A DNA stretch of 34,378 nt from Verrucomicrobiales bacterium (GCA_002686755.1 NYYJ01000187.1:1-34378); one strand, 5' to 3'. Positions 1 to 9,872 are shown, counted from the stretch's first letter. Notes: generated by a model not told the origin, from the letters alone. A program made the numbers and translations.

Positions 1-10
1 GCAAACGCTA

Positions 11-41
11 CTGTGCTTGCCCAAGCACAGCCAGTTTTTTT
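11..41 (+). terminator. Intrinsic terminator of an upstream gene
   Basis: A near-perfect hairpin (CTGTGCTTG, two C, CAAGCACAG) is followed after four bases by seven T. This is the standard form of a rho-independent terminator for a plus-strand gene that ends before the window. The stem contains GCTTGCCCAAGC, a one-base variant of the palindrome that is repeated through the window. Confidence 0.7.
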
Positions 42-70
42 GCTCCACACCGTCCCGCTGGTTGCCATGC

Positions 71-82
71 GCTTGGCCAAGC
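71..82. repeat. HIP-like palindrome GCTTGGCCAAGC, intergenic
   Basis: A full 12-base copy 18 bases before the start codon of the thioredoxin-like gene, so probably in its leader. It is one of eight intergenic copies of the 10-base core in the window. Confidence 0.9.
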
Positions 83-99
83 TCTAATCTCCCGCCCGC

Positions 100-879
100 A
101 TGAACAGGTTGATCGTTCCCCGATGTCTTGCCGCAGCCATGATGCTCGCCACGGCCCTCGTTGCCCCGAGCCGCACCTTGGCCCAGCCCGAATCCCCGAA
201 GAAACCCGGCTCTCCCTGGCCGGAGTGGAAGCTGACCGATTTCCAGCCAAAGAGCCCAAGATTCAACGAGACTTACGGGCTGGAGCATTTTCGCGGCCGA
301 GTGACCTTCGTCGCCCTGCTCGCGACCTGGTGTGGGTTTTGCAAGACGCAGATCGAGAAAATGGAAGAGATGCGGAAAGAGTTCGCGGCCAACCGCATCA
401 AGGTCAATTTTGTCGTCGTCAACGTCGCTTCCGGGGAATCAGAACAAAATGAGTTCACCTCTCGCTGCAGCTTCCCTCTATTTCAGGACACCGAACTGGT
501 AGATGCGTTTGGACTTCACCAGGGAGGCAAGGATGACTACTATATTTACAACGAACGCGGTGAGTTGACGGACTTTTTCCCGTTCCGGGGAACACGCGCA
601 TCGGATCTCGCCTCCCCCGAGGGCTATGCGAACCTGAAGCAAGCCATCCTTGACGCGCCGTTCCAAAGCCGCTTGTCGGCGGAGACCGTGGCCGCCGTGA
701 CGATCGATGGCGTCGCGGGCCGCACCTACCGGATCGACTACAGCGAGGATCTCGGCGACAACAAAAACTGGAAGCCGCTGAAGACTGTCACCATCGACGC
801 CGACCAGTTTATTTATATCGATCTCGAGGCGACCCGCCTGCGCAAGCAACGCTTTTACCGGATCGAGGAAGTCCCGTGA
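100..879 (+). CDS. Secreted thioredoxin-like (TlpA/redoxin) protein with C-terminal beta domain
   Basis: A 259-residue exported protein. Residues 1-28 form a signal peptide with a hydrophobic Ala/Leu core and a TLAQ end. Residues about 45-185 read as a thioredoxin fold of the TlpA/ResA type, with the redox pair C78-G-F-C81 after a Trp, so it probably handles disulfides or reduction in the periplasm. Residues about 198-258 (from [16 protein letters not shown] to RFYRIEEVP) look like the short beta-rich tail module found at the end of many Verrucomicrobial and Planctomycetal secreted proteins; I cannot assign it a function. The stop overlaps the glpK start as GTGA, so the two are likely translationally coupled although no functional link is obvious. 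The ATG at 100 is chosen because it gives the signal peptide. Confidence 0.8.
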   Translation: MNRLIVPRCLAAAMMLATALVAPSRTLAQPESPKKPGSPWPEWKLTDFQPKSPRFNETYGLEHFRGRVTFVALLATWCGFCKTQIEKMEEMRKEFAANRIKVNFVVVNVASGESEQNEFTSRCSFPLFQDTELVDAFGLHQGGKDDYYIYNERGELTDFFPFRGTRASDLASPEGYANLKQAILDAPFQSRLSAETVAAVTIDGVAGRTYRIDYSEDLGDNKNWKPLKTVTIDADQFIYIDLEATRLRKQRFYRIEEVP

Positions 880-2357
880 GCCGAAAAAAACATACCCTCG
901 CGCTGGACCAAGGAACGACCAGTTCTCGGGCGATTGTTTTTGATGCGCTTGGCCAAGCGGTGACAGTGGCGCAGCGGGAGTTACCGCAGATTTATCCCAA
1001 ACCGGGCTGGGTCGAGCACGACCCGGCTCTCATCTGGAAAACGCAACTCAGCACGGCCAAGCGCGCGCTGCGCCTGGCCAAGCTCTCCGCTGCCGACATC
1101 GCGGCAATCGGCATCACCAACCAGCGCGAGACCACCCTCGTTTGGGATCGCGACACCGGAAAGCCGACCGGCAATGCCATTGTCTGGCAGGATCGCCGTA
1201 CTGCGAACTTTTGCGACGCATTGCGCCGGGAGAAGGCCGACCGGCTGATCCGCCGCAAGACCGGGCTCGAACTGGACGCCTACTTCAGCGCAACCAAGAT
1301 TCGATGGCTGCTCCGCAACACCAAGGGCGCCTTGGCCAAGGCGCGCGCCGGCCGCTTGGCCTTTGGCACGGTCGACTCGTGGTTGATCTGGAACCTGACC
1401 GGCGGGAAGGCGCACCTCACCGATGCCACGAACGCCTCGCGGACGATGCTGTTCAACCTCCGCACCGGCGACTGGGACGACGAACTGCTGACGCTGTTCG
1501 GCATACCGCGATCCGTTTTGCCCAAGATTGTTTCATCCAGCGGGGTTGTTGGCGAAACGAGCGCGCTGGGCCAGGCGATCCCCATCGCCGGCATCGCTGG
1601 AGACCAGCATGCCGCGCTGTTCGGCCAATGCTGCCACCGACCCGGCATGGTCAAGAACACCTACGGCACCGGTTGCTTCATGCTGATGCACACTGGCAGC
1701 AAGCTGATGCCGTCCCGCAACCGACTGCTGACAACCGTCGCATGGAAGATCGGCGGCAAAACGGAGTACGCGCTGGAGGGCAGCGTCTTCATCGCCGGTG
1801 CCGTAACGCAATGGTTGCGTGACGAGTTGGGCATTATCAAGTCGTCGGCGGAGATTGAGCACTTGGCCAAGCGCGTGCCGGACAACGGCGGCGTCCACCT
1901 CGTGCCGGCTTTCACAGGACTGGGTGCGCCGCATTGGAACCCCCACGCGCGCGGCACCATCACCGGGCTGACCCGAGGCACGACCAAGGCACACCTCGCC
2001 CGGGCCGCGCTGGAGGGTATTGCCTATCAAGTGAGCGACATCCTCGCCGCGATGGAACGTGACGCCGGCACAAAGCTGCGCGAACTGCGCGTCGACGGCG
2101 GTGCCAGCGCCAATAACCTGCTGATGCAATTCCAGAGTGATCTGCTCGGGGTGCCGGTCATCCGCCCGGCCAACACTGAGTCGACTGCGCTCGGCGCCGC
2201 ATACCTCGCCGGCCTTGCCGCGGGTATATGGAAAAATAAACGCGACATCACTTCCCAATGGAGAGCCAAACGGCGATTCAAGCCAACGATGACTCCGGCC
2301 ACCCGCAACACGCTGCTTGCCGGGTGGAACCGCGCCCTGTCACAGGCCCAGCTATGA
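876..2357 (+). CDS. glpK: Glycerol kinase
   Basis: Phosphorylates glycerol to sn-glycerol 3-phosphate with ATP in the cytoplasm. At 493 residues it has the normal length for the FGGY kinase family. The phosphate-binding N-terminus [14 protein letters not shown] is at residues 10-23, the substrate region GWVEHDP and ITNQRETT follow, WQDRR comes next, and the second FGGY signature GLGAPHW lies at about 348-354 followed by ITGLTRGT. The ADP-site segment [14 protein letters not shown] is near the C-terminus. It starts at GTG 876, overlapping the previous stop. No glpF or glpD is adjacent. Three CTTGGCCAAG palindromes lie within it (947, 1331, 1862), read as ALGQA, ALAKA and HLAKR. Confidence 0.95.
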   Translation: MSRKKHTLALDQGTTSSRAIVFDALGQAVTVAQRELPQIYPKPGWVEHDPALIWKTQLSTAKRALRLAKLSAADIAAIGITNQRETTLVWDRDTGKPTGNAIVWQDRRTANFCDALRREKADRLIRRKTGLELDAYFSATKIRWLLRNTKGALAKARAGRLAFGTVDSWLIWNLTGGKAHLTDATNASRTMLFNLRTGDWDDELLTLFGIPRSVLPKIVSSSGVVGETSALGQAIPIAGIAGDQHAALFGQCCHRPGMVKNTYGTGCFMLMHTGSKLMPSRNRLLTTVAWKIGGKTEYALEGSVFIAGAVTQWLRDELGIIKSSAEIEHLAKRVPDNGGVHLVPAFTGLGAPHWNPHARGTITGLTRGTTKAHLARAALEGIAYQVSDILAAMERDAGTKLRELRVDGGASANNLLMQFQSDLLGVPVIRPANTESTALGAAYLAGLAAGIWKNKRDITSQWRAKRRFKPTMTPATRNTLLAGWNRALSQAQL

Positions 2358-2452
2358 TGTTTTCGTGAACTGGTTTAGCGTTGAACCACAACAAACCAGC
2401 GATTGACTGCCGACATGGCCTAAGCGAAACGCCTGCACCCGCTATACGACCC

Positions 2453-4945
2453 ATGAAAATAGTGTTACTGACCATCCTCCTCTGCACACACTTGCAGGCC
2501 GCCGAGTTGCGCGGGCGCATTGTGGACTCCCAAACGGGCAGGCCCGTCGCCGCTCGAATTTATATTACGAACGGCCAAGGCGAATGGTTTTTCGCGGAAT
2601 CAGCGGCGGCCAAGGGCACTGCCTTCCGCTACGACAAGACGAACTGGTCCCAGAAGGAGTCGTTCGAGAAACACACCACCGTCTCGGCGCACCCGTTCCG
2701 GGCCGACCTCCCGCCGGGCGACTACACGGTCACGGTTGAGCGCGGCAAGGAGTACTTCAGCGAATCCAAATCGCTGTCGCTTGGCCAAGCGGATGTGCAA
2801 CTCGAAATCCGCCTGCGCCGCTGGATCGATTTGGGCGAGCGCGGATGGTTCTCCGGTGATACCCACATCCACCGCAGCCTCAATGAGTTGCCCAACGTCA
2901 TCCAGGCCGAGGACCTCAATGTATCGATGCCGCTGACCTACTGGGTGACGAAATCCGGCCTGCCACCCACGTCGGGCAACAAGAACATTGGCGGCGAGAT
3001 TCCGGACAGGCTGATCTCGGTCGATCCCACGCATGTCATCTGGCCGCGCAACACGGAGTATGAGATTTTCTCGGTGGGTCCGAGGCGGCACACGTTGGGA
3101 GCGCTGTTTTTCCTCAACCACACGTCGGTGTTCAACGAGGGCGTACCGCCGTGGGGACCGCTGGCCCGTCGCGCCCGGGCCGAGGGCGCGGTGTTTGACA
3201 TGGACAAACTCGACTGGCCGTTTTCGATGACGCTTCCCCACAGCACCGGCGCGCGCCTGTACGAGCTGGCCAACAACCACCTGTGGCGCACGAGATTCGC
3301 CTTCACCAAGTGGAACTCCCGTGCGCCGGGATTTCTTCAGCCCCCCAGCGGCAGCACCACCGGCAATGAGGAGGAATGGATGAATTACACGCTCGGACAA
3401 TATTACACGCTGCTCAATGCCGGGTTCGACCTCGTGCCAACCGCCGGGTCAGCCAACGGCGTCCATCCCGTGCCGGCTGGCTTCAGCCGCGTGTACGTGC
3501 ATCTGCCCGGCGGATTCAGCTACGAGGCCTGGCTGGACGGCCTCAAGCGCGGCCGCAGCTTCGTCACCACCGGGCCGATGTTGTTCGCCACAGTGAACGG
3601 GCAGCAACCCGGCTCCACACTGTCGCTTGGCCCTGGCGGCGGCGAACTGGCTGTCACCGGCGAGGTCGTGAGCGAAAAGCCGGTTGCGTTACTGGAAATC
3701 GTCGTCAACGGCCAACCGATGCTGAACGTTCGTTCCCAGCCGAAGGCCACGCCTTCAGGGGCGCGCCGAATGGCGTTCTCCGCCACGTTGCCAATCAAAA
3801 CCAGCGGCTGGGTGGCCGTTCGCTGTTACGAGGAGCGCCACGGCGGACGGCTGCGTTTTGCACACACCGGCCAATGGAGGATCGACGTTCCCGGCAAGCC
3901 ACTCCGCCCTTCACACGAGGAGAAGGAGTATCTGGTCGAGCGCGTGCAGGCAGAAATAGACCGGAGCAAAGGCATCGTTTCCGCAGCGGCCATGGGCGAA
4001 TACCAAGCGGCACTCGAGCATTATCAGGGCCTGGCCACAAGCGACCCGCCCACGCCGGAAGCTCGTCCGCCCAGGGACGATGGAGAGGCCAAGCGCTGGC
4101 TCCGGAACATGGTCACCCACCACCGGTACACAGCGCACGAGGTGCGCGCCGCCACCGGGCTGCCCTTGGCCAAGGTGCGGCAACAACTCGACGACTGGAA
4201 CATCGCTGAAACGCGCTTGGCCAAGCGCCCCGACAATGCCCCGCTGAAGGTGCTGCCGTATCCCGGCGGGCGGCATCCGCGTATCGGCTTCCTCAACGGC
4301 GCACTCGTACCCCAGCGCGAAACCAAGGTCAGCATCTTCGCGCCGTGGGATCCGCACAGCTACGCCGTGCTCGACGTCCCCGAAGCCATCTGGTCCAACC
4401 TCGGCCTCACCTACCTGGCCCACACGCACATCCCCACCATCTGGGACAAACAGGACAAATCACTCGAGCCACTCGAGTGGGAACACAACCCCGACGGCTC
4501 ACTTAGCCTGCTGCGGACATTGCCCAACGGCATCGCGATTGGCAGCCGGATCGCACCCGGCAACGAAGTCGTCCAGTTGAAGCTTTGGATTCGCAACGGT
4601 TCACCAGAAACAGTCACCGGCCTCCGCGCGCAGGTGTGCGTAATGCTCAAGGGCCTGCCCGGCTTCAACCAGCGTATCCGCGCCAACAAGATCATCGACG
4701 GCAACTGGGTGGCCTGCCGCGACGCCGACGGGCAACGGTGGGTCATCACCGGCTGGCAGCCGCTCCATCGCCCGTGGGAAAACCCGCCCGTGCCCTGCAT
4801 GCACGCCGCCCCCGCTTTCCCCGACTGTCCGCCCGGCCAAACCGTCGAGGCCATTGGCATCCTCGCCTTCCATGAAGGATCCGACGTCATGCTGCGCATC
4901 CGCGAACTCCAAACCAAGCATTTCGACCGGAACCAACCTGAGTAA
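2453..4945 (+). CDS. Secreted CehA/McbA-type metallohydrolase-like protein
   Basis: An 830-residue exported protein. The ATG at 2453 gives a clean signal peptide (MKIVLLTILLCTHLQAAE); an in-frame TTG at 2381 would add 24 residues before it and is less likely. Residues about 17-115 resemble a carboxypeptidase-regulatory beta domain (LRGRIVDSQTGRPVAARIY). A PHP-like metal-binding start follows, GDTHIH with H138 and H140, as in CehA/McbA-family hydrolases, and later LPHSTGA and a glycine-rich beta region. The last 230 or so residues (from LNGALVPQRETK) form a second domain I do not recognise. The natural substrate is unknown; carbaryl hydrolysis is known only for a few family members. Three palindromes lie inside (2779, 4165, 4215), the last two only 50 bases apart. 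Confidence 0.7.
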   Translation: MKIVLLTILLCTHLQAAELRGRIVDSQTGRPVAARIYITNGQGEWFFAESAAAKGTAFRYDKTNWSQKESFEKHTTVSAHPFRADLPPGDYTVTVERGKEYFSESKSLSLGQADVQLEIRLRRWIDLGERGWFSGDTHIHRSLNELPNVIQAEDLNVSMPLTYWVTKSGLPPTSGNKNIGGEIPDRLISVDPTHVIWPRNTEYEIFSVGPRRHTLGALFFLNHTSVFNEGVPPWGPLARRARAEGAVFDMDKLDWPFSMTLPHSTGARLYELANNHLWRTRFAFTKWNSRAPGFLQPPSGSTTGNEEEWMNYTLGQYYTLLNAGFDLVPTAGSANGVHPVPAGFSRVYVHLPGGFSYEAWLDGLKRGRSFVTTGPMLFATVNGQQPGSTLSLGPGGGELAVTGEVVSEKPVALLEIVVNGQPMLNVRSQPKATPSGARRMAFSATLPIKTSGWVAVRCYEERHGGRLRFAHTGQWRIDVPGKPLRPSHEEKEYLVERVQAEIDRSKGIVSAAAMGEYQAALEHYQGLATSDPPTPEARPPRDDGEAKRWLRNMVTHHRYTAHEVRAATGLPLAKVRQQLDDWNIAETRLAKRPDNAPLKVLPYPGGRHPRIGFLNGALVPQRETKVSIFAPWDPHSYAVLDVPEAIWSNLGLTYLAHTHIPTIWDKQDKSLEPLEWEHNPDGSLSLLRTLPNGIAIGSRIAPGNEVVQLKLWIRNGSPETVTGLRAQVCVMLKGLPGFNQRIRANKIIDGNWVACRDADGQRWVITGWQPLHRPWENPPVPCMHAAPAFPDCPPGQTVEAIGILAFHEGSDVMLRIRELQTKHFDRNQPE

Positions 4946-4950
4946 ACTTG

Positions 4951-5496
4951 ATGCTGCGCAAGATAACAACGGCTCAAGCCAAGCATTGGACGGTCAGCTT
5001 GCTGGCCTGCATGTTCATGCTTTCAAGCGCCTGCCGTTCACCGGATAAACCGCGCACGGCATCTGAAAACCATCTCGCCACATTAGACCGGATGGAGATT
5101 CTGGACTTGATCTCGCAATACAGCCACATGTGGGATGACAGGAATGCAAACAGTTGGGCAGACCTGTTTATCGACAGCGCCGAATGGAAATTCCATGCCG
5201 ACGGAGCTCCCAAGCGAACGATCAAAACAAAACAGGGACTCCTCAAGTTCGCCCGTGAACAACTCAGGGCATTCACCGAGCAAAGGATTCAAACACGCCA
5301 TCACCAGACCAACTCACTGTTCTCACGAAACCCGGATGGCTCGGTTCATGCCAAGACGGTGTTCTCTGTTGTTTGGCAGAAAACCGGAGATGCGGCTCCC
5401 AATCTGGTTCATTCAGGTGTGTATCGGGACATATTTGTGAAGACACCGGCTGGCTGGAAATTCAGCCGCCGCGAAGTCCATGTGGATCACGAATAG
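4951..5496 (+). CDS. SnoaL/NTF2-like lipoprotein
   Basis: A 181-residue protein with an N-terminal hydrophobic segment ending in a lipobox-like SSAC, then residues about 45-180 with the pattern of SnoaL/NTF2-fold proteins: an N-terminal helix with DLISQYSHMWDDRNANSWADLF, a beta sheet, and the closing W-x-F-S-R-R-E-V strand. Family members are enzymes or binding proteins of many kinds, so no substrate is inferred. It starts five bases after the preceding hydrolase stop, so the two likely form an operon. Its TAG stop directly abuts the stop of the opposite-strand gene (TAGCTA). A TTG three bases earlier is possible, but ATG 4951 is preferred. Confidence 0.65.
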   Translation: MLRKITTAQAKHWTVSLLACMFMLSSACRSPDKPRTASENHLATLDRMEILDLISQYSHMWDDRNANSWADLFIDSAEWKFHADGAPKRTIKTKQGLLKFAREQLRAFTEQRIQTRHHQTNSLFSRNPDGSVHAKTVFSVVWQKTGDAAPNLVHSGVYRDIFVKTPAGWKFSRREVHVDHE

Positions 5497-7992
5497 CTAC
5501 GGCGACTCCGCCGCGATGCGCTCGTAGGTTTTCAGCGCTCGATCATAGGCCGCCTTGGCCGCGGGACGCTCGGCGGGTTTGATGAAACGATGGCGATTGC
5601 GCCAGAGAATTTTTACTGACTCTGCGCACCACTGCGCGCTGGCGCGGGAGGCGCGGATGGGTTTTCCGGCCACCAGCACGTTCACCGGGTTGGTGTGCAA
5701 GTGCGGAAAATGTCGCAGGGCCACCCAGCTGCTGCGGGCGATCGCAACTTCAAATTTCAAATCATGGATCGCCCCATCGGCGGACACGATTTTCTTCGCA
5801 GCAACTTGGCCGTTCACGATCAACTCCACCAAACGCTCGCCGCCTTTCACGAATTTGCGGTGCCGCGGCGCGTGCAGGTTCACCGTGTCGCCGCTCATGC
5901 GTGTCCCGGCGGGCGGTTTGAGCAGGCCCTGCGCCACCGTCTCGGGCGTTTCCGGTGCGAAGGCGACCTTGGCCGTCACCGCCACGTTGCCCGGCTTGGC
6001 CAAGCGGACGTCATTTTCGCCCGGCGCTTGGCCTCCGACGTTGAACGCCAGCGCGTGCGCGTAACCGTCGCTCACATAAGATTGGCCGGCTCCGAGGCCG
6101 CGGCACCATTCGGCGAAGTTGAGTTTTTTCTTCGCGCCCAATTGCACGTACACGCGACCGGCGCCAACGCGGCGGCTGGACATGCACGGAAAATCCGTCT
6201 CGCCACTGAGCTTGAGCGGGAAGCCGCAGTTCATCAGGTGATACCACGTGTTCCATTCGGGGATCCGCGCGGTGTCCATCGCGCTGATGAAATCGCAAAC
6301 GCCCTCGGCCGTGCTCACAAAAATCTCCATCGCCCCACCGCCATTGAGCGCAGGGAGCGCGTAGTTCGGCAACGTGTCGGCGGCACGATTGGCACTGGCG
6401 GTCAGCTCCCCCTCGGTGAGCGCGCCGTTGCCGTCGGCATCCACCTTGGTGAAGGGTTCCGGCAACAGCCCCGGTGCCGCCTCGTCGCCGGTGAGCACGG
6501 TGTCCTCGTCCACGTTGAGCGTGCGCATCAGCCATTGGGCGGTGGCGGTGGGATTTACATGCAACGCAGAATGCGGATAGCCAGTCACGCCACCCTGTTC
6601 CTTGCACCAGCGCAGCACCGGCACCGTCCACGACGGCCAGCCCTCAGTCTTCGTGCCCTTCGAACCGGGGTAGGTTTGGTTTTTTAAATTGAGTAGACAC
6701 ACATGACCCAGCGCCGCCGAGCCGAAGCCGCTGATTTCCAAATCGTATTTCAGCAACGTCATCGGCTCGCTGACGCCATCGGCCAACGGCGAAAAATAAT
6801 CGCGTTGAAAATCAAAGCACGGCCCCCACGTGAGCACGCAGCCGACGTTGAGCCCCTCGCCTTTTACCTGTGCAAACATGTCGCCCGGCCGCACGCCCTG
6901 CGTTGGGCTGTCGTAATGCGAGCAGCCGGCGCCGTGGATGTGATGGTCGCCGCTGTAAAATCCGAACCGCACCGGGTTCACCCAGCGCTCCAGCCGGACT
7001 TTGATTTCCGCTGCGCCCTTGGCCGGCACGGTGACCGTCCGCGTGCGCACGCGATACTCCGGGCCACGCGAGCTTTCCATCGTGAACTTCCCCGGCGGCA
7101 GCAGCACCACGCCCCCGTCAGCGCGATAGATGTGCGGTTGAAAAAAGAAATCCGGGGCCAAGCGCTTGGCCTGCGGCGGGTACACGCGCCCGGCGGCATC
7201 GCGGAATTCCAGCCGCGCCGTGGTCGGTTGGCCATCCGCATCGCGCACATCTAGCTTCACTGCGCGCGCGGGCAGCACGTTGAAAAGCACCGGCACCTCG
7301 GCGCGAAAGCCGAGATCCTGCGTGCCTTGGCCGATATCAAACTGCAGTGTCGCCTCACGTTTGCCGGCCTCGTGGCTGTAAATCAACACAATGGCGTACT
7401 CCGCCTCCAAGCCGCTGAGGTTCGACTGCATCGGCGGTTTTCCAAACATCTCCACGGACAAAAAACGGCCCTTGTCGCCCTTCGTGTTTTCGTTGTCCTT
7501 CAACTCCGTTTGCGCCTGCCGCCGCAGGATGACCAGCGCCGCGCCGGAATACACCGGGCCCGCCTGCGGACTGCCCACGCGCACCGGCCGCGCCACGGTG
7601 GCGTCGTTGAGCACCTTCACAAGGAACGGTGTAAACCCGCCCTGCCGCAGCACCGCATTCGCCGGCCCGCGCTGCACCTTCACGCGCAACTCGGGGTTCA
7701 CCGACACGGCCACCAGCACGTGCGCATCGAGAATTGTTTGAATCGCAGCCGCATCGCGTTTGCCGATGGCGGCCTTGAGCGCTTTCACTTCCTTCGCCCC
7801 CAAGGGCGCCCCCAGAAAATCCAGCGCCTTGATCACTCGCGCCGCATTCGCCCCCAGCGGCTGGCCCTCAACCTTGACATAGAGTGGATTCGTTTGCGCT
7901 TGGCCAAGCGCCAGACACGCAGTCAACAAACCGATGGTCATCCCGTTCATTATCTGTCTAGCGAGACTGGCCGCGCGGGCATTGACCGTCAA
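5497..7992 (-). CDS. Secreted CehA/McbA-type protein with an EF-hand insertion
   Basis: An 831-residue exported protein. The TTG at 7992 is chosen because GGAGGGG lies seven bases upstream; an in-frame ATG at 7950 lacks such a site. The signal peptide ends in CLALGQAQ, encoded in part by a palindrome copy (7898). Residues about 20-330 are alpha then beta domains; the PHP-like metal motif GDHHIH is at residues 348-353. A canonical EF-hand calcium loop, DADGNGALTEGE, sits at about 518-529, inside the hydrolase part. The C-terminus ends in a helical region rich in Arg and Ala. It is a distant relative of the 2453-4945 gene but has a different architecture. Function is unknown; a secreted metal-dependent hydrolase is the best guess. 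Confidence 0.65.
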   Translation of the reverse strand: MTVNARAASLARQIMNGMTIGLLTACLALGQAQTNPLYVKVEGQPLGANAARVIKALDFLGAPLGAKEVKALKAAIGKRDAAAIQTILDAHVLVAVSVNPELRVKVQRGPANAVLRQGGFTPFLVKVLNDATVARPVRVGSPQAGPVYSGAALVILRRQAQTELKDNENTKGDKGRFLSVEMFGKPPMQSNLSGLEAEYAIVLIYSHEAGKREATLQFDIGQGTQDLGFRAEVPVLFNVLPARAVKLDVRDADGQPTTARLEFRDAAGRVYPPQAKRLAPDFFFQPHIYRADGGVVLLPPGKFTMESSRGPEYRVRTRTVTVPAKGAAEIKVRLERWVNPVRFGFYSGDHHIHGAGCSHYDSPTQGVRPGDMFAQVKGEGLNVGCVLTWGPCFDFQRDYFSPLADGVSEPMTLLKYDLEISGFGSAALGHVCLLNLKNQTYPGSKGTKTEGWPSWTVPVLRWCKEQGGVTGYPHSALHVNPTATAQWLMRTLNVDEDTVLTGDEAAPGLLPEPFTKVDADGNGALTEGELTASANRAADTLPNYALPALNGGGAMEIFVSTAEGVCDFISAMDTARIPEWNTWYHLMNCGFPLKLSGETDFPCMSSRRVGAGRVYVQLGAKKKLNFAEWCRGLGAGQSYVSDGYAHALAFNVGGQAPGENDVRLAKPGNVAVTAKVAFAPETPETVAQGLLKPPAGTRMSGDTVNLHAPRHRKFVKGGERLVELIVNGQVAAKKIVSADGAIHDLKFEVAIARSSWVALRHFPHLHTNPVNVLVAGKPIRASRASAQWCAESVKILWRNRHRFIKPAERPAAKAAYDRALKTYERIAAESP

Positions 7993-8093
7993 GTGGATTC
8001 CCCTCCGGTCACTGCCTCATTCCGTTGATGCTGGGTTTCACGATGAACTCCGATCCGCTTCATCACGGAACGGCACGACTTGCGCCAAAAAGC

Positions 8094-8273
8094 CTAGTCG
8101 GCGTTGGTATTCCGGATTTTTTCACGCCAGAAAGATCGGGCTTGCTCGTGATGGCGCAACACTTCCGCCAGTTGGGGTGCATCGGTGAGATTGGCCTTCA
8201 CGCGATCGATCCTCTCGTTCACCCGATTTTCGGCTTCACCAGATGCCCGCTGCCCAGTACGATTCCGCCTGAT
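8094..8273 (-). pseudogene. Possible gene remnant: 59-codon charged helical frame without a start
   Basis: The 295-base gap between two divergent genes holds a minus-strand frame open from a TAA (8274-8276) to a TAG (8094-8096). Its translation looks protein-like rather than random: a charged, amphipathic stretch such as ENRVNERIDRVKANLTDAP, then LAEVLRHHEQARSFWREK. There is no ATG, and the 5' side runs straight into the upstream region of the sulfatase. It could be the 3' end of a gene cut off by rearrangement. The plus strand also has an open frame here (8025-8291), less protein-like. The family is not recognised. Confidence 0.3.
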
Positions 8274-8287
8274 TTAAACCACATCTC

Positions 8288-9841
8288 ATGAAGCCGTACC
8301 GGACTTGCCTCTACCATGCGGCGCTTGGCCTCAGCCTGCTTGGCGCTTGGCCAAGCGCGGCGCTGCCCGATCATCAGGCCAAGCCGAATATCGTCCTCAT
8401 CCTCGCCGACGACCTCGGTTATGGCGATGTCAGCTGTTACAATTCAGAGGCCAAGGTATCCACCCCGAACATCGATCAGCTGGCCAGCTCGGGCATGCGA
8501 TTCACCGACGCCCACAGCCCCTCCACCGTCTGCACGCCGACGCGATACAGCCTGCTGACCGGTCGGATGGCTTTCCGCAACGGCATGAAAGGGGTGTTTA
8601 CCGGAGCCGGCGGGCCATGCCTCATCAAGGCGGATCGACTCACTCTTCCCGGCCTGCTCCGGAGCCAAGGCTACACGACCGCGATGTTCGGGAAATGGCA
8701 CGTCGGGATGACCTTTTACGACAAGGACGGAAAGGCCATCGACAAAAACGGGCTCGATGCGGTGAAGCGGATCGATTATTCGCAGCCGATCAGCGGCGGG
8801 CCGATTGACCGCGGGTTTGATCATTTTTTTGGCACCGCATGCTGCCCGACCACCGACTGGCTTTACGCCTACATCGATGGTGACAAAATCCCCGTACCGC
8901 CGACGCGCATCGTCGACCGCGAACCGCTGCCCAAGCACCCCTACTCCCGCGACAACCGCCCCGGCATGATCGCACCCGGCTTCGACCTTGAGGAGGTGGA
9001 CATGGTGTTCCTGCAAAAGAGCCTCGAGTTTCTGGAGTCGCACAAGAAGCAATCTCCGGACAAGCCGTTTTTCCTGTTCCACTCCGCGCAGGCGGTGCAC
9101 CTGCCCTCCTTTGCCGGGCGGGCGTTCAAGGGCAAAACCGGAGCCGGCCCGCACGGTGACTTCATCTTTGAACTCGACTATATCGTCGGCCGCTTGGCCA
9201 AAAAACTGGATCAGCTTGGCTACGGGGAAAACACGCTGCTGATCTTCACGAGCGACAACGGGCCGGAGGTGCCGACCGTCATAAACATGCGTAAAACCCA
9301 CCAGCACGACGGCGCCCGGCCGTGGCGCGGTGTCAAGCGCGACCAATGGGAGGGCGGCCACCGGGTGCCGTTCATCGCGCGGTGGCCGAAGCGGATTGAG
9401 GCCGGGAGCACCTCCGAGCAGACGATCTGTCTCACTGATCTGATGGCCACCTGCGCGACGCTGACTGGCACCACGATCCCGCGCGATGCCGCTGAGGACA
9501 GCTTTGACATTTTGCCCGCGCTGCTTGGCCAAGCCGGCGACAAGCCGATCCGCGAATACACGCTGCACCAGACGATCAGCCTGGCCTTGGCCATACGCCA
9601 TGGCGACTGGAAGTACCTCGACCACAAAGGCTCCGGCGGCAACAACTACGAGCGCAAAGGCGAATGGGGGTTGAAGCAATTCGCCCTGCCGGAACACGCG
9701 CCGGACGCGCCGGGCCAGCTTTACAACCTGGCAAACGACCCCGGCGAGACAACCAACCTGTACAACGAACACCCGAAAATCATAAAAATGCTCAAGGCCA
9801 AGCTGGAAGCATTCAAGACGGGCGGCCGCAGCGCCCCGTGA
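8288..9841 (+). CDS. Secreted type I sulfatase (arylsulfatase family)
   Basis: Hydrolyses a sulfate ester, probably on a polysaccharide, in the periplasm or outside the cell. The 517-residue protein has a signal peptide (residues 1-28), the N-terminal metal site IVLILADDLGYGD, and the sulfatase signature C82-T-P-T-R followed by YSLLTGR; C82 would be converted to formylglycine by an anaerobic or FGE-type maturase not present in this window. GKWHVG follows, then the C-terminal metal residues in FTSDNGPE and the second subdomain. Specificity cannot be read from the sequence. The signal peptide contains a palindrome copy (8345) read as GAWPSA; a second copy (9523) encodes LLGQAG. Confidence 0.9.
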   Translation: MKPYRTCLYHAALGLSLLGAWPSAALPDHQAKPNIVLILADDLGYGDVSCYNSEAKVSTPNIDQLASSGMRFTDAHSPSTVCTPTRYSLLTGRMAFRNGMKGVFTGAGGPCLIKADRLTLPGLLRSQGYTTAMFGKWHVGMTFYDKDGKAIDKNGLDAVKRIDYSQPISGGPIDRGFDHFFGTACCPTTDWLYAYIDGDKIPVPPTRIVDREPLPKHPYSRDNRPGMIAPGFDLEEVDMVFLQKSLEFLESHKKQSPDKPFFLFHSAQAVHLPSFAGRAFKGKTGAGPHGDFIFELDYIVGRLAKKLDQLGYGENTLLIFTSDNGPEVPTVINMRKTHQHDGARPWRGVKRDQWEGGHRVPFIARWPKRIEAGSTSEQTICLTDLMATCATLTGTTIPRDAAEDSFDILPALLGQAGDKPIREYTLHQTISLALAIRHGDWKYLDHKGSGGNNYERKGEWGLKQFALPEHAPDAPGQLYNLANDPGETTNLYNEHPKIIKMLKAKLEAFKTGGRSAP

Positions 9842-9872
9842 CGGCACACCGTCCGCTTGATTGGAGGGATGC

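Noticed and set aside
5695-6687. Plus-strand frame of 330 codons across the minus-strand CehA-like gene
   Set aside because: Composition-driven shadow (His/Arg/Ala-rich) of a clear gene in the opposite strand; similar shadows at 8444-9895, 10942-12159, 13011-14213, 17729-18925 and 31926-32867 are rejected for the same reason.
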